Shown piece after piece: positions 6,428 to 15,044 of a stretch of 64,000 bases of DNA. Origin of the DNA: Microbacterium sp. CSI-V (GTDB lineage: Bacteria > Actinomycetota > Actinomycetes > Actinomycetales > Microbacteriaceae). Within the stretch, counting starts at the first letter, position 1. Each line of letters opens with the position of its first letter. The stretch covers positions 1-64,000 of the forward strand of contig NZ_MTQM01000003.1 in assembly GCF_001984105.1 (NCBI RefSeq), in the 5' to 3' direction. Below the pieces are notes generated by a model that did no database searches, had not been told where the DNA came from, and saw only the letters and a list, made by a program, of their open reading frames with translations. The position numbers and the translations under genes were made by a program.

Positions 6428-7663
6428 ATGGACACCGAAGAGCAGCAGCTCGAGCAGCAGCCCACCAGCTGGACACTCAGCCCCGCCGAGCTCGCCGCCA
6501 CCCAGGAGCGCGCCGCCAAGATCAACGCCCGCGCCACCAAGCGCGGCTTCACCGGCCGCCTCGAGGTCACCGGCACCCCGCGCGAAATCTCCGAGACCGA
6601 CGAGGCCGGCCTCACCCGCACCCGCCTCGTCTACGACGTCCAGATCACCGGCGAAGCCCCCAGCTACAACGGCTGGACCTTCCTCGCCGCCGTCGACACC
6701 GTCGAGACCGCCACCGGCACCGACTTCATCCTCCGCACCGCCCCCGGCGTCGACGAGTCCGGCGTCGACCGCACCGCGCTCGCCGCAGGCCGCTGCGAGC
6801 ACTGCAACACCGTCCGCGCGAACCGCCGCTACACCTACCTGGTGCGCCACACCGAGACCGGCGAGGTCCGCCAGGTCGGCTCCACCTGCATCAAGGACTT
6901 CACCGGCTGGGCCGGCCGCCCCGTCTTCATCTGGGCCGACGACGTCGCCGACGAGCTGCACGAGTTCCTCGGCGGATTCGCCTCGAGCGGGCACGAGTAC
7001 ACGCCCGAGACCGTCGTCGCCGCCGCATGGGCGATCAGCCGGCGCTTCGGCTGGGTCCCCGCCTCCGCAACCTTCGGCCGCTCGACCCGCGACCTCGTCA
7101 GCAGCTACCTGTACGGCACGAGCCGCGCCGATCGCGAGCTGCGCGCCGACGTCGCCGCCGACGTCGCCGAGGCCGCCGGCATGGGCGCCACCATCGTCGC
7201 CGCTCTCCTCGAGGGCCTCACCGGCGCCGGGGACTACGTCGCCAACCTGAAGGTGTGCCTGCGCGCGGCATCCGTCTCCCACCGCCACCTGGGCATCACC
7301 GTCTCGGCCGTCGCCGCCTACGAGCGCATGATCGGCGACCGCGTCCAGCGCCAGGCCGCCGAGAAGAACCGCAAGGAATCCGCCTACGCCGGCGAGATCG
7401 GCCAGAAGCTCACCATCACCGGCACCGTGACCCGCCTCAAGCCGATCGAGCAGAACTACGGCTACACCCCGACCACCTCGATGCTCGTCATCATCGAGTC
7501 CGGCACCACCGTCGCCAAGACCTTCACCGCAGCCTCCTGGGCCTGGGACGTCGCGCAGGGCGACGAGGTCACCATCACCGGCACCGTCAAGGCACACGAG
7601 GAGTACAACGACACCAAAGAGACCGTCCTCACCCGCCCCAAGCGCATCGACCCCACCGCATAA
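6428..7663 (+). CDS. Phage/plasmid-type protein with CxxC motif, 411 aa
   Basis: The ATG at 6428 follows GCAGGAGGCCGAC and promoter copy 8. A CEHC motif at residues 123-126 is followed by strands (RRYTYLVRHTETGEVRQVG) and another cysteine in STCIKDFTG near residue 153. This resembles a small zinc-stabilised domain common in actinobacterial phage and plasmid proteins; that comparison is from memory. The C-terminal 90 residues (KLTITGTVTRLKPIEQNYG, then VTITGTVKAHEEYNDTKET) look like an OB-fold, so nucleic-acid binding is possible. No catalytic motif is seen. The gene forms a single cassette with the terminator at 7682. Confidence 0.75.
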   Translation: MDTEEQQLEQQPTSWTLSPAELAATQERAAKINARATKRGFTGRLEVTGTPREISETDEAGLTRTRLVYDVQITGEAPSYNGWTFLAAVDTVETATGTDFILRTAPGVDESGVDRTALAAGRCEHCNTVRANRRYTYLVRHTETGEVRQVGSTCIKDFTGWAGRPVFIWADDVADELHEFLGGFASSGHEYTPETVVAAAWAISRRFGWVPASATFGRSTRDLVSSYLYGTSRADRELRADVAADVAEAAGMGATIVAALLEGLTGAGDYVANLKVCLRAASVSHRHLGITVSAVAAYERMIGDRVQRQAAEKNRKESAYAGEIGQKLTITGTVTRLKPIEQNYGYTPTTSMLVIIESGTTVAKTFTAASWAWDVAQGDEVTITGTVKAHEEYNDTKETVLTRPKRIDPTA

Positions 7664-7681
7664 CCCGCGCCCGAACCACAC

Positions 7682-7715
7682 CCGCCCGTGTCCCCCATTT
7701 GGGGGACACGGGCGG
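7682..7715 (+). terminator. Perfect 15-bp hairpin terminator
   Basis: CCGCCCGTGTCCCCC (7682-7696), loop ATTT, GGGGGACACGGGCGG (7701-7715). It starts 18 bp after the stop at 7663. Confidence 0.85.
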
Positions 7716-7745
7716 ATGCATGCGCTCGCCGCAGCTGCGTGGATT

Positions 7746-7803
7746 CCAACCGGGTTGACAATGTCTGAGCCCTCCCCTATATTGGTACATGTCAAGTCAA
7801 CTA
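7746..7803 (+). promoter_or_regulatory. Repeated promoter-operator, copy 9
   Basis: CCAACCGGG, TTGACA at 7755-7760, 17-bp spacer, TATATT at 7778-7783, GTCAAGTCAACTA at 7791-7803. Its leader is the same as behind copy 4. Confidence 0.88.
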
Positions 7804-7826
7804 AAACCCGTTCTGAGGAGGACGCC

Positions 7827-8753
7827 ATGACCACCGCCACGATCACCCCCAAGGTCGCCGAGATCACCGACGCGAAGGAGCGCCACGCCCGCGCGGCCTG
7901 GTCGATCATCACCGAGCCGGGCGACGGCCACGCCGGTGCCCTGGTCCAGCAGCTCGGACACGTCGCCGCGCTGGCCGCGCTCGAGGGCAAGCGCGCGGAT
8001 CTCGACAAGATCGTCCCCGGCCTGGCCGCGCAGGCGCAGCGCTGGATGCCGCGTCTGCGCACCGACGCGATCGCCACGGCGCTGCGCAAGGCCGAGGACA
8101 ACGGGATCCGCCTGGTCGACCCGGCCACCGTCCCCGGCCTCGCCGACCTCGGCCCGCACACCCCGCACGTGCTCTGGGTCCGCGGAGACATCGACGCCCT
8201 CGGCGCCGAGCGTCGGCTCGCGATCGCGGGCGCACGTGCTGCCACCAGCTACGGCGAGAGCGTCTGCGCGGACATCACCGGCGACGTCGTCGCGGCCGGG
8301 GTCACCGTGCACAGCGGCGGCGCTTACGGGATCGACGGCGCAGCTCACCGCGCAGCGCTGATGAGCGACGGCGCGACCGTCGCCTGGCTCGCCGGTGGCG
8401 TCGATCGGATGTACCCGATCGGGCACGCGCAGCTCGCAGACCGGATCGCCAGCTCCGCCGGATCCGCCCTCGTCTCCGAGGTGGCTCCCGGGTCGTCGCC
8501 GACCCGCTGGCGCTTCCTTTCTCGGAACCGTCTGCTCGCGGCCGCGACGCAGGCGACCGTGATCGTCGAAGCAGGCTTTCGCTCCGGATCCCTGAACACC
8601 GCCGGGCACGCCGCGAGCCTCGGCCGTCCGCTCGGAGCGGTGCCCGGCAACGTCACCAGCGCCGCGAGCGCCGGATGCCACCGGCTCCTGCGGGAGTACG
8701 ACGCCCGGGTGATCACGACCGGCGCGGAGGCGCTCGAGCTGATCACCACGTGA
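7827..8753 (+). CDS. DprA/Smf-like DNA-processing protein
   Basis: A DprA family protein of 308 aa, about the length of a core DprA without the C-terminal winged helix. Rossmann-fold signatures are clear: AIAGARAATSYGE, HSGGAYGIDGAAHRAAL, WLAGGVDRMYPIGH, SEVAPGSSPTRWRFLSRNR, IVEAGFRSGSLNTAGHA and GAVPGNVTSAASAGCHRLL. DprA binds single-stranded DNA and loads RecA in transformation. On a conjugative element it plausibly handles the entering strand, which is an inference. The first 100 residues are helical. The ATG at 7827 follows GAGGAGGACGCC behind promoter copy 9, and the gene ends at hairpins. Confidence 0.9.
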   Translation: MTTATITPKVAEITDAKERHARAAWSIITEPGDGHAGALVQQLGHVAALAALEGKRADLDKIVPGLAAQAQRWMPRLRTDAIATALRKAEDNGIRLVDPATVPGLADLGPHTPHVLWVRGDIDALGAERRLAIAGARAATSYGESVCADITGDVVAAGVTVHSGGAYGIDGAAHRAALMSDGATVAWLAGGVDRMYPIGHAQLADRIASSAGSALVSEVAPGSSPTRWRFLSRNRLLAAATQATVIVEAGFRSGSLNTAGHAASLGRPLGAVPGNVTSAASAGCHRLLREYDARVITTGAEALELITT

Positions 8754-8759
8754 CACGGC

Positions 8760-8789
8760 GGGCCGGGCGGGGAGATCTCCGCCCGGCCC
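8760..8789. terminator. Hairpin between convergent genes, first of two
   Basis: GGGCCGGGCGG (8760-8770) pairs with CCGCCCGGCCC (8779-8789); the loop contains GAGATCTC. It follows the dprA-like stop by 6 bp. Confidence 0.75.
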
Positions 8790-8796
8790 ATGCGGA

Positions 8797-8826
8797 GGGC
8801 CTGCCGGCGTCGAGCTCGGCAGGCCC
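8797..8826. terminator. Hairpin between convergent genes, second of two
   Basis: GGGCCTGCCG (8797-8806) pairs with CGGCAGGCCC (8817-8826), followed by TCTCT. It probably serves the + strand gene or both convergent genes. Confidence 0.7.
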
Positions 8827-8857
8827 TCTCTGCTGAAACGGTATGTCCCCCGACCGG

Positions 8858-9880
8858 TCAGAAGTGGCCTTCGGGGAGGATCCTGCCCGTGACGAGCATG
8901 AGCCGCGCGCGGTCCTCGAGCGCCGCGGCCCGGTCGGGTGCGAGCATCGGGCGCAGCCCGTGCAGATCCGGGGTGCGCAGCAGGATGACGAGCCGGTCGA
9001 GCTCGTAGGTCGTCAACTCCGGCGCGGTCCTGAAGCGGCGCAGCTGGAAGACGGACATGTTGACCGGGTCGTCCGGGCGAGCGAACGCGAACCCGTGGTC
9101 GATCAGGTGCAGCTCCTCGCCGTTGTTGTGGGTGAGGAAGTTCCCGGTGTGGCGGTCCTGCTGGCCGGTGAGCGCGTCGAAGAACGCGGCCGCGTGCACG
9201 TCGCTGTCGGGCACCTGCACAGGGCCGGCCGTGGTGCCGGGCTGGCCGAGCGCGAGCGAGCCGAGGGATCCGTCGCGGACGGTGAGCACGCAGGGCGGCA
9301 CGAGGCGTTCCCACTCCGGGCCGAGCGCGCGGGCGGTGTGCCATGCCGCCACCTCGTGGATCGGCTGCCAGGGCTGCTCATGGCCGTAGTCCTCGGCGGT
9401 CTCCTCGTCGATCCCGTCGATCGGCTTGAAATAGGCGTCGCTGCCGTCGTCGAGGATGAGCCGGCGGGTGGTGTTCACACCCTCGTCTTCGTAGTCGTCG
9501 TGGACCACGTTCACGTTCAGCAGCGCGGCCTCATCCGGGTGCGCGCCCTGCGCGCGGGCGATCGCCGCGACCTGGTCGACGATGCCGGCACTGGCCCAGC
9601 TGGCATCCCGTAGGCCGGTGGAGGTGGGCTTGAGGCGCGTCTGCTCGCCGTGCTGCGCGGTCGGCGCGCCGGCGTGCTCTGCCCATTCCTTCGCGACCGT
9701 GGGCGGGGCGACGGCGAGCACGTCGAGCGCGAGCTCGGGAAGATCGCGCTGCCGTGCCCAGGAGACGACGGCGGCGCGAGCGGACCTGTTCTCACGCCGG
9801 CGGGTGTTGTGCGCGGCGCGAGCCTCCGGACTGTTCGAGCCGGGGCAACGGCGACCGCCCTCGGCGCACGAGTCGCACAT
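8858..9880 (-). CDS. PI3/4-kinase-like protein kinase, 340 aa
   Basis: Complete atypical (phosphatidylinositol-kinase-like) catalytic signatures are visible: a glycine-poor N-lobe with the nucleotide-binding lysine in YFKPIDG, the catalytic loop QQDRHTGNFL, and the metal-binding DxG equivalent in LIDHGFAF. The N-terminus (MCDSCAEGGRRC) has a cysteine cluster followed by a basic stretch (RRRENRSARAA). Substrate unknown: bacterial relatives may modify proteins rather than lipids. ATG start at 9880. It is encoded just downstream of a 90-aa gene (9 bp between them) and close to a restriction-modification enzyme, so a role in defence or toxicity is possible but not shown. Confidence 0.75.
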   Translation of the reverse strand: MCDSCAEGGRRCPGSNSPEARAAHNTRRRENRSARAAVVSWARQRDLPELALDVLAVAPPTVAKEWAEHAGAPTAQHGEQTRLKPTSTGLRDASWASAGIVDQVAAIARAQGAHPDEAALLNVNVVHDDYEDEGVNTTRRLILDDGSDAYFKPIDGIDEETAEDYGHEQPWQPIHEVAAWHTARALGPEWERLVPPCVLTVRDGSLGSLALGQPGTTAGPVQVPDSDVHAAAFFDALTGQQDRHTGNFLTHNNGEELHLIDHGFAFARPDDPVNMSVFQLRRFRTAPELTTYELDRLVILLRTPDLHGLRPMLAPDRAAALEDRARLMLVTGRILPEGHF

Positions 9881-9889
9881 GACGGGCGC

Positions 9890-10162
9890 TCAGCTCTCAC
9901 TGTCGGCCGGCAGGGTGTCCTCGGTGATCACCGGGACGATGTAGCCGGCCCTGAAGGCCTTGTGGCTCCTGCGAGCCCACCGCACGGGATCCGCGGCCAG
10001 GGTGAGCCGCCCACCAGGCGCTGCGCGATCGAGGATCGAGATCTCCTCGAGGGGAAGGGCGCCGGCCACGGTGTACGTGCGGTCATCGGCCACAGTGAGG
10101 GTCGCGACGACGCGGCGGGCCTCGCTGTTCGGGTCACGCTCGCGGAACTCCACGGTAATCAT
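9890..10162 (-). CDS. Small protein upstream of the kinase gene, 90 aa
   Basis: The ATG at 10162 follows AGAGGAGGTGAAAGACAG, a near-perfect ribosome binding site, which favours it over the longer frame to 10291. The sequence is beta-rich: MITVEFRERDPN, VVATLTVADDRTYTVAGA, GRLTLAADPVRWARRSHKAF. It ends 9 bp before the kinase start, so the two genes form an operon. This arrangement suggests the small protein could be a partner, substrate or antidote of the kinase. No family recognised. Confidence 0.7.
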   Translation of the reverse strand: MITVEFRERDPNSEARRVVATLTVADDRTYTVAGALPLEEISILDRAAPGGRLTLAADPVRWARRSHKAFRAGYIVPVITEDTLPADSES

Positions 10163-10255
10163 CTGTCTTTCACCTCCTCTCAAGATCTCTGCTGCAGCTG
10201 CAGCTGGGTGTCGAAGGATGCCTCGGCTGTCTGCGATGTCGGTGCCCATGATGCC

Positions 10256-10285
10256 CATAGGTACGATCACGAGCTCAGATCGGAC
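10256..10285 (-). promoter_or_regulatory. Second shared motif, copy A
   Basis: Read on the - strand: GTCCGATCTGAG, 11 bp, then ACCTATG. The same two blocks at nearly the same spacing lie at 28472-28501 and 31033-31063, always upstream of a - strand unit. This copy lies about 95 bp upstream of the ATG at 10162. The blocks may be promoter elements or an operator. Confidence 0.65.
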
Positions 10286-10292
10286 AACCAAG

Positions 10293-10323
10293 TTGACAGC
10301 TTCGCCACTCCTGAACCTATATT
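10293..10323 (+). promoter_or_regulatory. Promoter resembling the repeat family, without operator
   Basis: TTGACA at 10293-10298, 19-bp spacer, TATATT at 10318-10323, then AGTGCATTTCATCATAACTA. It resembles the repeated promoter (CCAA then GTTGACA, CCTATATTAGT) but lacks GTCAAGTCAACTA. It is divergent from copy A of the second motif and faces the restriction-modification gene. Confidence 0.65.
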
Positions 10324-10401
10324 AGTGCATTTCATCATAACTACATAGACCGCGCGGAATAACCCTGCGTCCCGGGCGGAATGGTATGTCCCCGATAACG
10401 T

Positions 10402-13209
10402 GTGGATGTGGCCAAGACCCTGTCGATGAATGAGATCCGCTCGCGCGCCGCGCGCTTCGCGCGCGACTGGAAGGACGAGCCGGGCGACGAACGGCAGCAG
10501 GCCCAATCCTTCGTTCGAGACCTGCTCGGCGTCTACGGGATCACCGAGACCCGAGCCGCGTTCTACGAGAAGCGGGTCAAGCGCTCATCGACAGGATCGC
10601 GCGGCTATATCGACGCACTGATCCCGGGTCTCGCTCTGATCGAGATGAAGTCGGCCGGCAAGGATCTCGCCGCAGCCGAGCAGCAGGCGCTCGACTACAT
10701 CGACGATCTCCCCGATCCCGAAGTGCCCCGATGGGTGATCACGAGCGACTTCCGCCGATTCCGGCTGCTGGACCTCCGATCCGAGACCGGAACGGTGCCG
10801 CTCGAGTTCGAGCTCAGCGAGCTGCGGGAGCAGGCAGACAAGCTCGCGTTCCTCGCTGGCTACGGAGAGCGCACCTTCGGCTCGAAAGCTCAGGAATCGG
10901 CGTCGATCAAGGCCGCGAAGCTGATGGCATCGCTGTACGAGGCGCTTGAGGGATCCGGGTACGACGATCACGAGGCCAGCGTGTTCCTCGTGCGCACGCT
11001 GTTCGCGCTCTACGCCGACGACGCCGGCCTCTGGGACCGAGATCTGTTCCTCGAGTTCCTCGAGACCCGCACCGCCGAGGACGGCTCAGACCTCGGCCCG
11101 CAGCTGTCGCTGCTGTACCAGGTGATGGGGCGCGAGCCGGGCCGCCGGCAGTCGAACCTCGACGAGCTGATCGCCCGCTTCCCCTACGTCAACGGCGGCG
11201 TCTTCGAAGAGCCCCTCTCCATCCCGTCGTTCGATGCCGGCATGCGCAAGCGCCTCACCGACGCAGCCATGTTCAACTGGTCAGCAATCTCGCCGGCGAT
11301 CTTCGGCAGCCTCTTCCAGGCCGTCAAGGACAAGACCGCACGGCGTGAGCTCGGCGAGCACTACACGACCGAGACCAACATCATGAAGGTCATCGGGCCC
11401 ATGTTCCTCGACGAGCTCCGCCAGCGATTCACCGACGGCTATCACGACACCGCCAAGCTCAAGAAGCTGCGCGCGGATATGAGCCGGATGCGGTTCCTCG
11501 ACCCGGCGTGCGGGTGTGGGAACTTCCTGGTGGTCGGCTACCGCCAGATGCGCGCGCTGGATCTCGAGGTGCTGCTGCGGATCCAGGAGCTGTCTGGCGA
11601 GACCGCTCGGACGATGTTCTTCACCGAGGAGCACCTCGCCGTGAAGCTGTCCAGCTTCCACGGCATCGAGCTCGAGGAATGGCCGGCGCAGATCGCGGCG
11701 ACCGCGCTGCACCTGGTGGAGCATCAGGCGAACCAGGCGATGGAGCTGGCGCTCGGCGCCGCGCCCGACTCGCTGCCGCTCGACAAGATCAAGAGCATCG
11801 TCGTCGGGAATGCCCTTCGGATCGACTGGGCCGACGTCGTCGAGCCGAGCGCGGATCTCTACGTCATGGGCAACCCGCCGTTCATCGGGCACAAGACCAA
11901 GGCCACGGCGCAGCGCGATGACCTCCGCGTGGTCTGGGGCGCGCAGTTCGACGGCTACCTGGATTACGTGACCGGGTGGTTCAAGAAGGCTGCCGACTTC
12001 CTCGGCGACCGCGGCGGGCACTTCGCCTTCGTGTCGACCAACTCGATCGTGCAGGGGCAGCCGGTCCCCGCGCTGTTCCGGCCGCTCATCGACGCCGGCT
12101 GGCGCGTCGCCTTCGCGCACCGCACGTTCGCCTGGACGTCGGAGGCCCCGAGCGCCGCGGCGGTGCATTGCGTGGTGACTGGCTTCGATCGGATCACCAA
12201 GGGTCGGCCGGCGGTCCTGTTCGACTACGACGAGCCGCGGGGCGAGCCTCACCGGGTGCCGGTCACCGAGCAGATCAACGGCTACCTGCATGACGCACCG
12301 AACGTCTACGTCGACACCCGGGAGAAGCCGCTCGCCGATCTGCCGGTGGCATCCTTCGGCACCATGCCGGCGGACGGAGGGAACCTGCTGATCGACGAAG
12401 ACGCGCACGCGATCGCGATCGCCGATCCCATCGCCGCGAAGTACGTCAGGCCGTTCCTCGGCGCGAAAGAGCTCGTGCAGGGCAAGTCGCGGTGGTGCCT
12501 CTGGCTTGAGGATCTCGATCCGTCGGATCTGCGCCACTCGGCGTTCCTTCGCGAGCGGGTCGAAGGCTGCCGAGAGTGGAGGTCCGCCCAGACTCCCACC
12601 GGCGACGCCTACAAGCTGCGCCTCACCCCGCACCTGTTCCGCCCCAACTCGAAGCGGCCGACGAGCAACTACGTGTGCGTGCCCCGGCACGTCTCCGAGG
12701 CGCGCACCTTCTTCCCTGTGGCCTACCTCGAGCCCGAGTCGATCAGCGGCGACGCGAACTTCACGATCGCGGATCCCGAGGGCCTGGCGTTCGCGGTGCT
12801 GTCGTCCTCGGCGTTCCTTGCCTGGCAGAAGGCCGTGGGCGGGCGCATCAAGTCCGACCTGCGGTTCTCGAGCACTCTCACATGGAACACCTTCCCGCTG
12901 CCCACGCTGAGCGATGAGCAGCGAGCTGCGGTCATCGCAGGCGGACAGGCCGTGCTGGATGCGCGCGCGTTGCACCCCGAACGCTCTCTCGCCGATCACT
13001 ACAACCCGCTGGCCATGGCGCCGGATCTCCTGCGCGCCCACCGTCAGCTCGACGCGGCGATCGACAAGGCGCTGGGGCTGCGCGGCACGGCGACCGAGGA
13101 TTCAAGGCTGCGCGCGCTGTTCACGAACTATCAGCAGCTCATCACCGCCGGCGAGCTGGCTATGCCCGCAAAGCCCGCACGCCAACGGCGGGCGAGAGCC
13201 GCATCATGA
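10402..13209 (+). CDS. Type IIL restriction-modification enzyme, MmeI-like, 935 aa
   Basis: One polypeptide with nuclease, methyltransferase and specificity parts, as in the MmeI family (about 920 aa). The nuclease motif is D71, nine residues, E81-x-K83 (in YIDALIPGLALIEMKS), matching the known MmeI pattern. A helical spacer follows. The adenine-methyltransferase SAM motif FLDPACGCGNFL begins at residue 365 and the catalytic NPPF at 491. The C-terminal third should hold the target-recognition domain. Such enzymes methylate one strand of an asymmetric site and cut about 20 bp away, so no separate methylase is needed. GTG at 10402 is used; no clear ribosome binding site is seen, and ATG at 10426 is an alternative. 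It overlaps the next gene by four bases. Confidence 0.9.
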   Translation: MDVAKTLSMNEIRSRAARFARDWKDEPGDERQQAQSFVRDLLGVYGITETRAAFYEKRVKRSSTGSRGYIDALIPGLALIEMKSAGKDLAAAEQQALDYIDDLPDPEVPRWVITSDFRRFRLLDLRSETGTVPLEFELSELREQADKLAFLAGYGERTFGSKAQESASIKAAKLMASLYEALEGSGYDDHEASVFLVRTLFALYADDAGLWDRDLFLEFLETRTAEDGSDLGPQLSLLYQVMGREPGRRQSNLDELIARFPYVNGGVFEEPLSIPSFDAGMRKRLTDAAMFNWSAISPAIFGSLFQAVKDKTARRELGEHYTTETNIMKVIGPMFLDELRQRFTDGYHDTAKLKKLRADMSRMRFLDPACGCGNFLVVGYRQMRALDLEVLLRIQELSGETARTMFFTEEHLAVKLSSFHGIELEEWPAQIAATALHLVEHQANQAMELALGAAPDSLPLDKIKSIVVGNALRIDWADVVEPSADLYVMGNPPFIGHKTKATAQRDDLRVVWGAQFDGYLDYVTGWFKKAADFLGDRGGHFAFVSTNSIVQGQPVPALFRPLIDAGWRVAFAHRTFAWTSEAPSAAAVHCVVTGFDRITKGRPAVLFDYDEPRGEPHRVPVTEQINGYLHDAPNVYVDTREKPLADLPVASFGTMPADGGNLLIDEDAHAIAIADPIAAKYVRPFLGAKELVQGKSRWCLWLEDLDPSDLRHSAFLRERVEGCREWRSAQTPTGDAYKLRLTPHLFRPNSKRPTSNYVCVPRHVSEARTFFPVAYLEPESISGDANFTIADPEGLAFAVLSSSAFLAWQKAVGGRIKSDLRFSSTLTWNTFPLPTLSDEQRAAVIAGGQAVLDARALHPERSLADHYNPLAMAPDLLRAHRQLDAAIDKALGLRGTATEDSRLRALFTNYQQLITAGELAMPAKPARQRRARAAS

Positions 13210-13553
13210 GCACCCCGACGACAGACTGGCCCTACCCAACCGTTCCCGTCGACGGAGAGATCACCGTCGACGAGGAGGGCGAGAACCAGACGTGCGAGTG
13301 CGGCAACGACTCCCAGACCGAATGCTGGTGCCAGGCCACGAGCGACGGGCGACTGTCGTGGATGGCTGATGGCTCCTCTGACCCGTCAGAGTTCGCAGTG
13401 TGCCCTGTCTGCGGACGGGTGTACCCCAACGTGACGCTGTTCGAAGCGCAGGGCAGCACGGCCGCGGCGATCGCCCGCTACGACACGACCAGTCCGGCAT
13501 TCATCGAGGATCTCCGTCGGTACAACCACGACGCTTATGGGGACCCTCTCTAA
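13206..13553 (+). CDS. Small cysteine-rich protein, 115 aa
   Basis: Starts at the ATG overlapping the stop of the MmeI-like gene (ATGA), so it is translationally coupled to it. Cysteines come as CEC and CWC (about residues 30-42) and VCPVCGRVY (about 65-73), consistent with one or two zinc sites. The rest is acidic. It could assist or control the restriction enzyme, but the known single-chain enzymes need no partner, so this is only suggested by position. No family recognised. Confidence 0.7.
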   Translation: MSTPTTDWPYPTVPVDGEITVDEEGENQTCECGNDSQTECWCQATSDGRLSWMADGSSDPSEFAVCPVCGRVYPNVTLFEAQGSTAAAIARYDTTSPAFIEDLRRYNHDAYGDPL

Positions 13554-13571
13554 GCGCTCGCCAGCAGCCGA

Positions 13572-14882
13572 TCAGGCTGCGGCGATGAGCTTCGCGGCGA
13601 GGTCCTCGGGGAAGTCGAGGTAGTCGTCCGCTCCGACCTCGACGAGGTGGACCTCGCGGCCGTGCTCCGGCTCGAAGATGTCGAGCTCGTGATCCTCCAT
13701 GTGCACGCGCAGCAGCTCGAGCACGCGAAGGAGAGACTTCTCGGCATCCGAGGCGGCCTCGAAGTCGATGAAGTCCTCGATCGCGTCGTCGACGTCGGCG
13801 GGCTCGTCGCCGAAGACCTCATCGGGAGCGAGGCTGCGCTCGCGAAGCAGGTCGCCTGCAGCCATCTGCTCGAGGCGCACCTCGCCGGCCTCGGTGAGGG
13901 TGAGGACGCGGATGGATCGGTTCGGGTCGGTCAGCCGGGTGGAGAACCGGTGTCGCGGCGTGCGGCCGGCGCGCCGCTGCTCCTCCCACTGCATGCGCTG
14001 CTGCGGGGAGAGCGCAGCGAGCTGGTACTCGACCCTCACCTCGAGCAGGACGGGCACGAGCATGTAGCCGATCAGGCCGACGAGCACCACGAACAGCGCT
14101 AGTGCGATCGAGATCGTCTGCATCGTGGCGAAGTCGAAGGCCGACGACGGCTCCCCCGTGGCCTCGCCGAGCGTCGTGATCACCAGGCGCATGAGGGCCG
14201 GGGCGATCAGGACGGCGAAGACGGCGACCGCGCCAAGGATCAGCGGCCGGAACGGGCTGAAGCTGCCGTAATTGAGATCAGCCGCGAGCCGGGCAGCTGT
14301 CGCCTTCTTCATCACGTGCTCGACGCCCTCGGCGCTGGCGGGATGCCCGTTCGTCACGGCGCGGCGGCGCAGGGCAGTGCGGTACTTGGCGATCGCCCAC
14401 GGGACAAGCGTGAGCGCGACGATGCCGACGGAGGCGGTCCCCAGGATGAGAGTCATCCCCTCGAGCTCGGGATTGAGCAGCGTGATCCAGTAGCCGGCGA
14501 GGAACCCCGCGCCGTAGGACATCAGTGCCACGAACACGACGAGCGTGAGAGTGATCCGCACGGACGACCTCCGCCCCTCCTGCTCGGCATCCGTCGTCGT
14601 GGCCGGTCGGGGCTGCAGCCCCTTGAACGTGGTGATCGCCGACAGGAGCATGAGCGCGGTGATGAGCACGAGCGGGATGATCAGCCCGGTCGCGCCGTCG
14701 AGGATCGCCCGCCCCATGCTCACCAGGACGGTGCCGAAGCAGAGCACGACGGCGACGCCCAGCAGGATCGACATGAGCCGCCGGGCGCGCTCGGTGCCCG
14801 GGTGCCGGCGCTCATAGACGAAGCCGACGATGAACAGCCCACCGGCGAGATACACGGGGAGGTAGGTCCACAGCGAGTCCAT
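13572..14882 (-). CDS. Polytopic membrane protein with acidic tail, 436 aa
   Basis: About seven hydrophobic segments: the N-terminus (LPVYLAGGLFIVGFVY), then LLGVAVVLCFGTVLV, LIIPLVLITALMLL, a pair near 110-165, then LILGAVAVFAVLIAPALM and ISIALALFVVLVGLIGYMLV near 220-275. The last 160 residues are soluble and very acidic (DEPADVDDAIEDFIDFEA), with no catalytic motif. ATG at 14882; a ribosome binding site (AAAGGGCAGATCAGAC) is weakly placed. It is monocistronic and lies between + strand units. Function unknown; surface exclusion or envelope modification would fit a conjugative element but is speculation. Confidence 0.72.
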   Translation of the reverse strand: MDSLWTYLPVYLAGGLFIVGFVYERRHPGTERARRLMSILLGVAVVLCFGTVLVSMGRAILDGATGLIIPLVLITALMLLSAITTFKGLQPRPATTTDAEQEGRRSSVRITLTLVVFVALMSYGAGFLAGYWITLLNPELEGMTLILGTASVGIVALTLVPWAIAKYRTALRRRAVTNGHPASAEGVEHVMKKATAARLAADLNYGSFSPFRPLILGAVAVFAVLIAPALMRLVITTLGEATGEPSSAFDFATMQTISIALALFVVLVGLIGYMLVPVLLEVRVEYQLAALSPQQRMQWEEQRRAGRTPRHRFSTRLTDPNRSIRVLTLTEAGEVRLEQMAAGDLLRERSLAPDEVFGDEPADVDDAIEDFIDFEAASDAEKSLLRVLELLRVHMEDHELDIFEPEHGREVHLVEVGADDYLDFPEDLAAKLIAAA

Positions 14883-14963
14883 GTCTGATCTGCCCTTTCG
14901 TCGTGGTCGATGGTACGAGGAGCGACCGACGTTCGCCCCCGCAGCCGAATCTCGGCAGTTTCT

Positions 14964-15021
14964 CCAACCGAGTTGACAACCTCTGAACTTGACTCTATAT
15001 TAGTACATGTCAAGTCAACTA
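14964..15021 (+). promoter_or_regulatory. Repeated promoter-operator, copy 10
   Basis: CCAACCGAG, TTGACA at 14973-14978, 17-bp spacer (diverged sequence), TATATT at 14996-15001, GTCAAGTCAACTA at 15009-15021. The spacer differs strongly from the left cluster while -35, -10 and operator are kept, which points to selection on those parts. Confidence 0.88.
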
Positions 15022-15044
15022 ATCACCAATCAGAGGAGATCATC

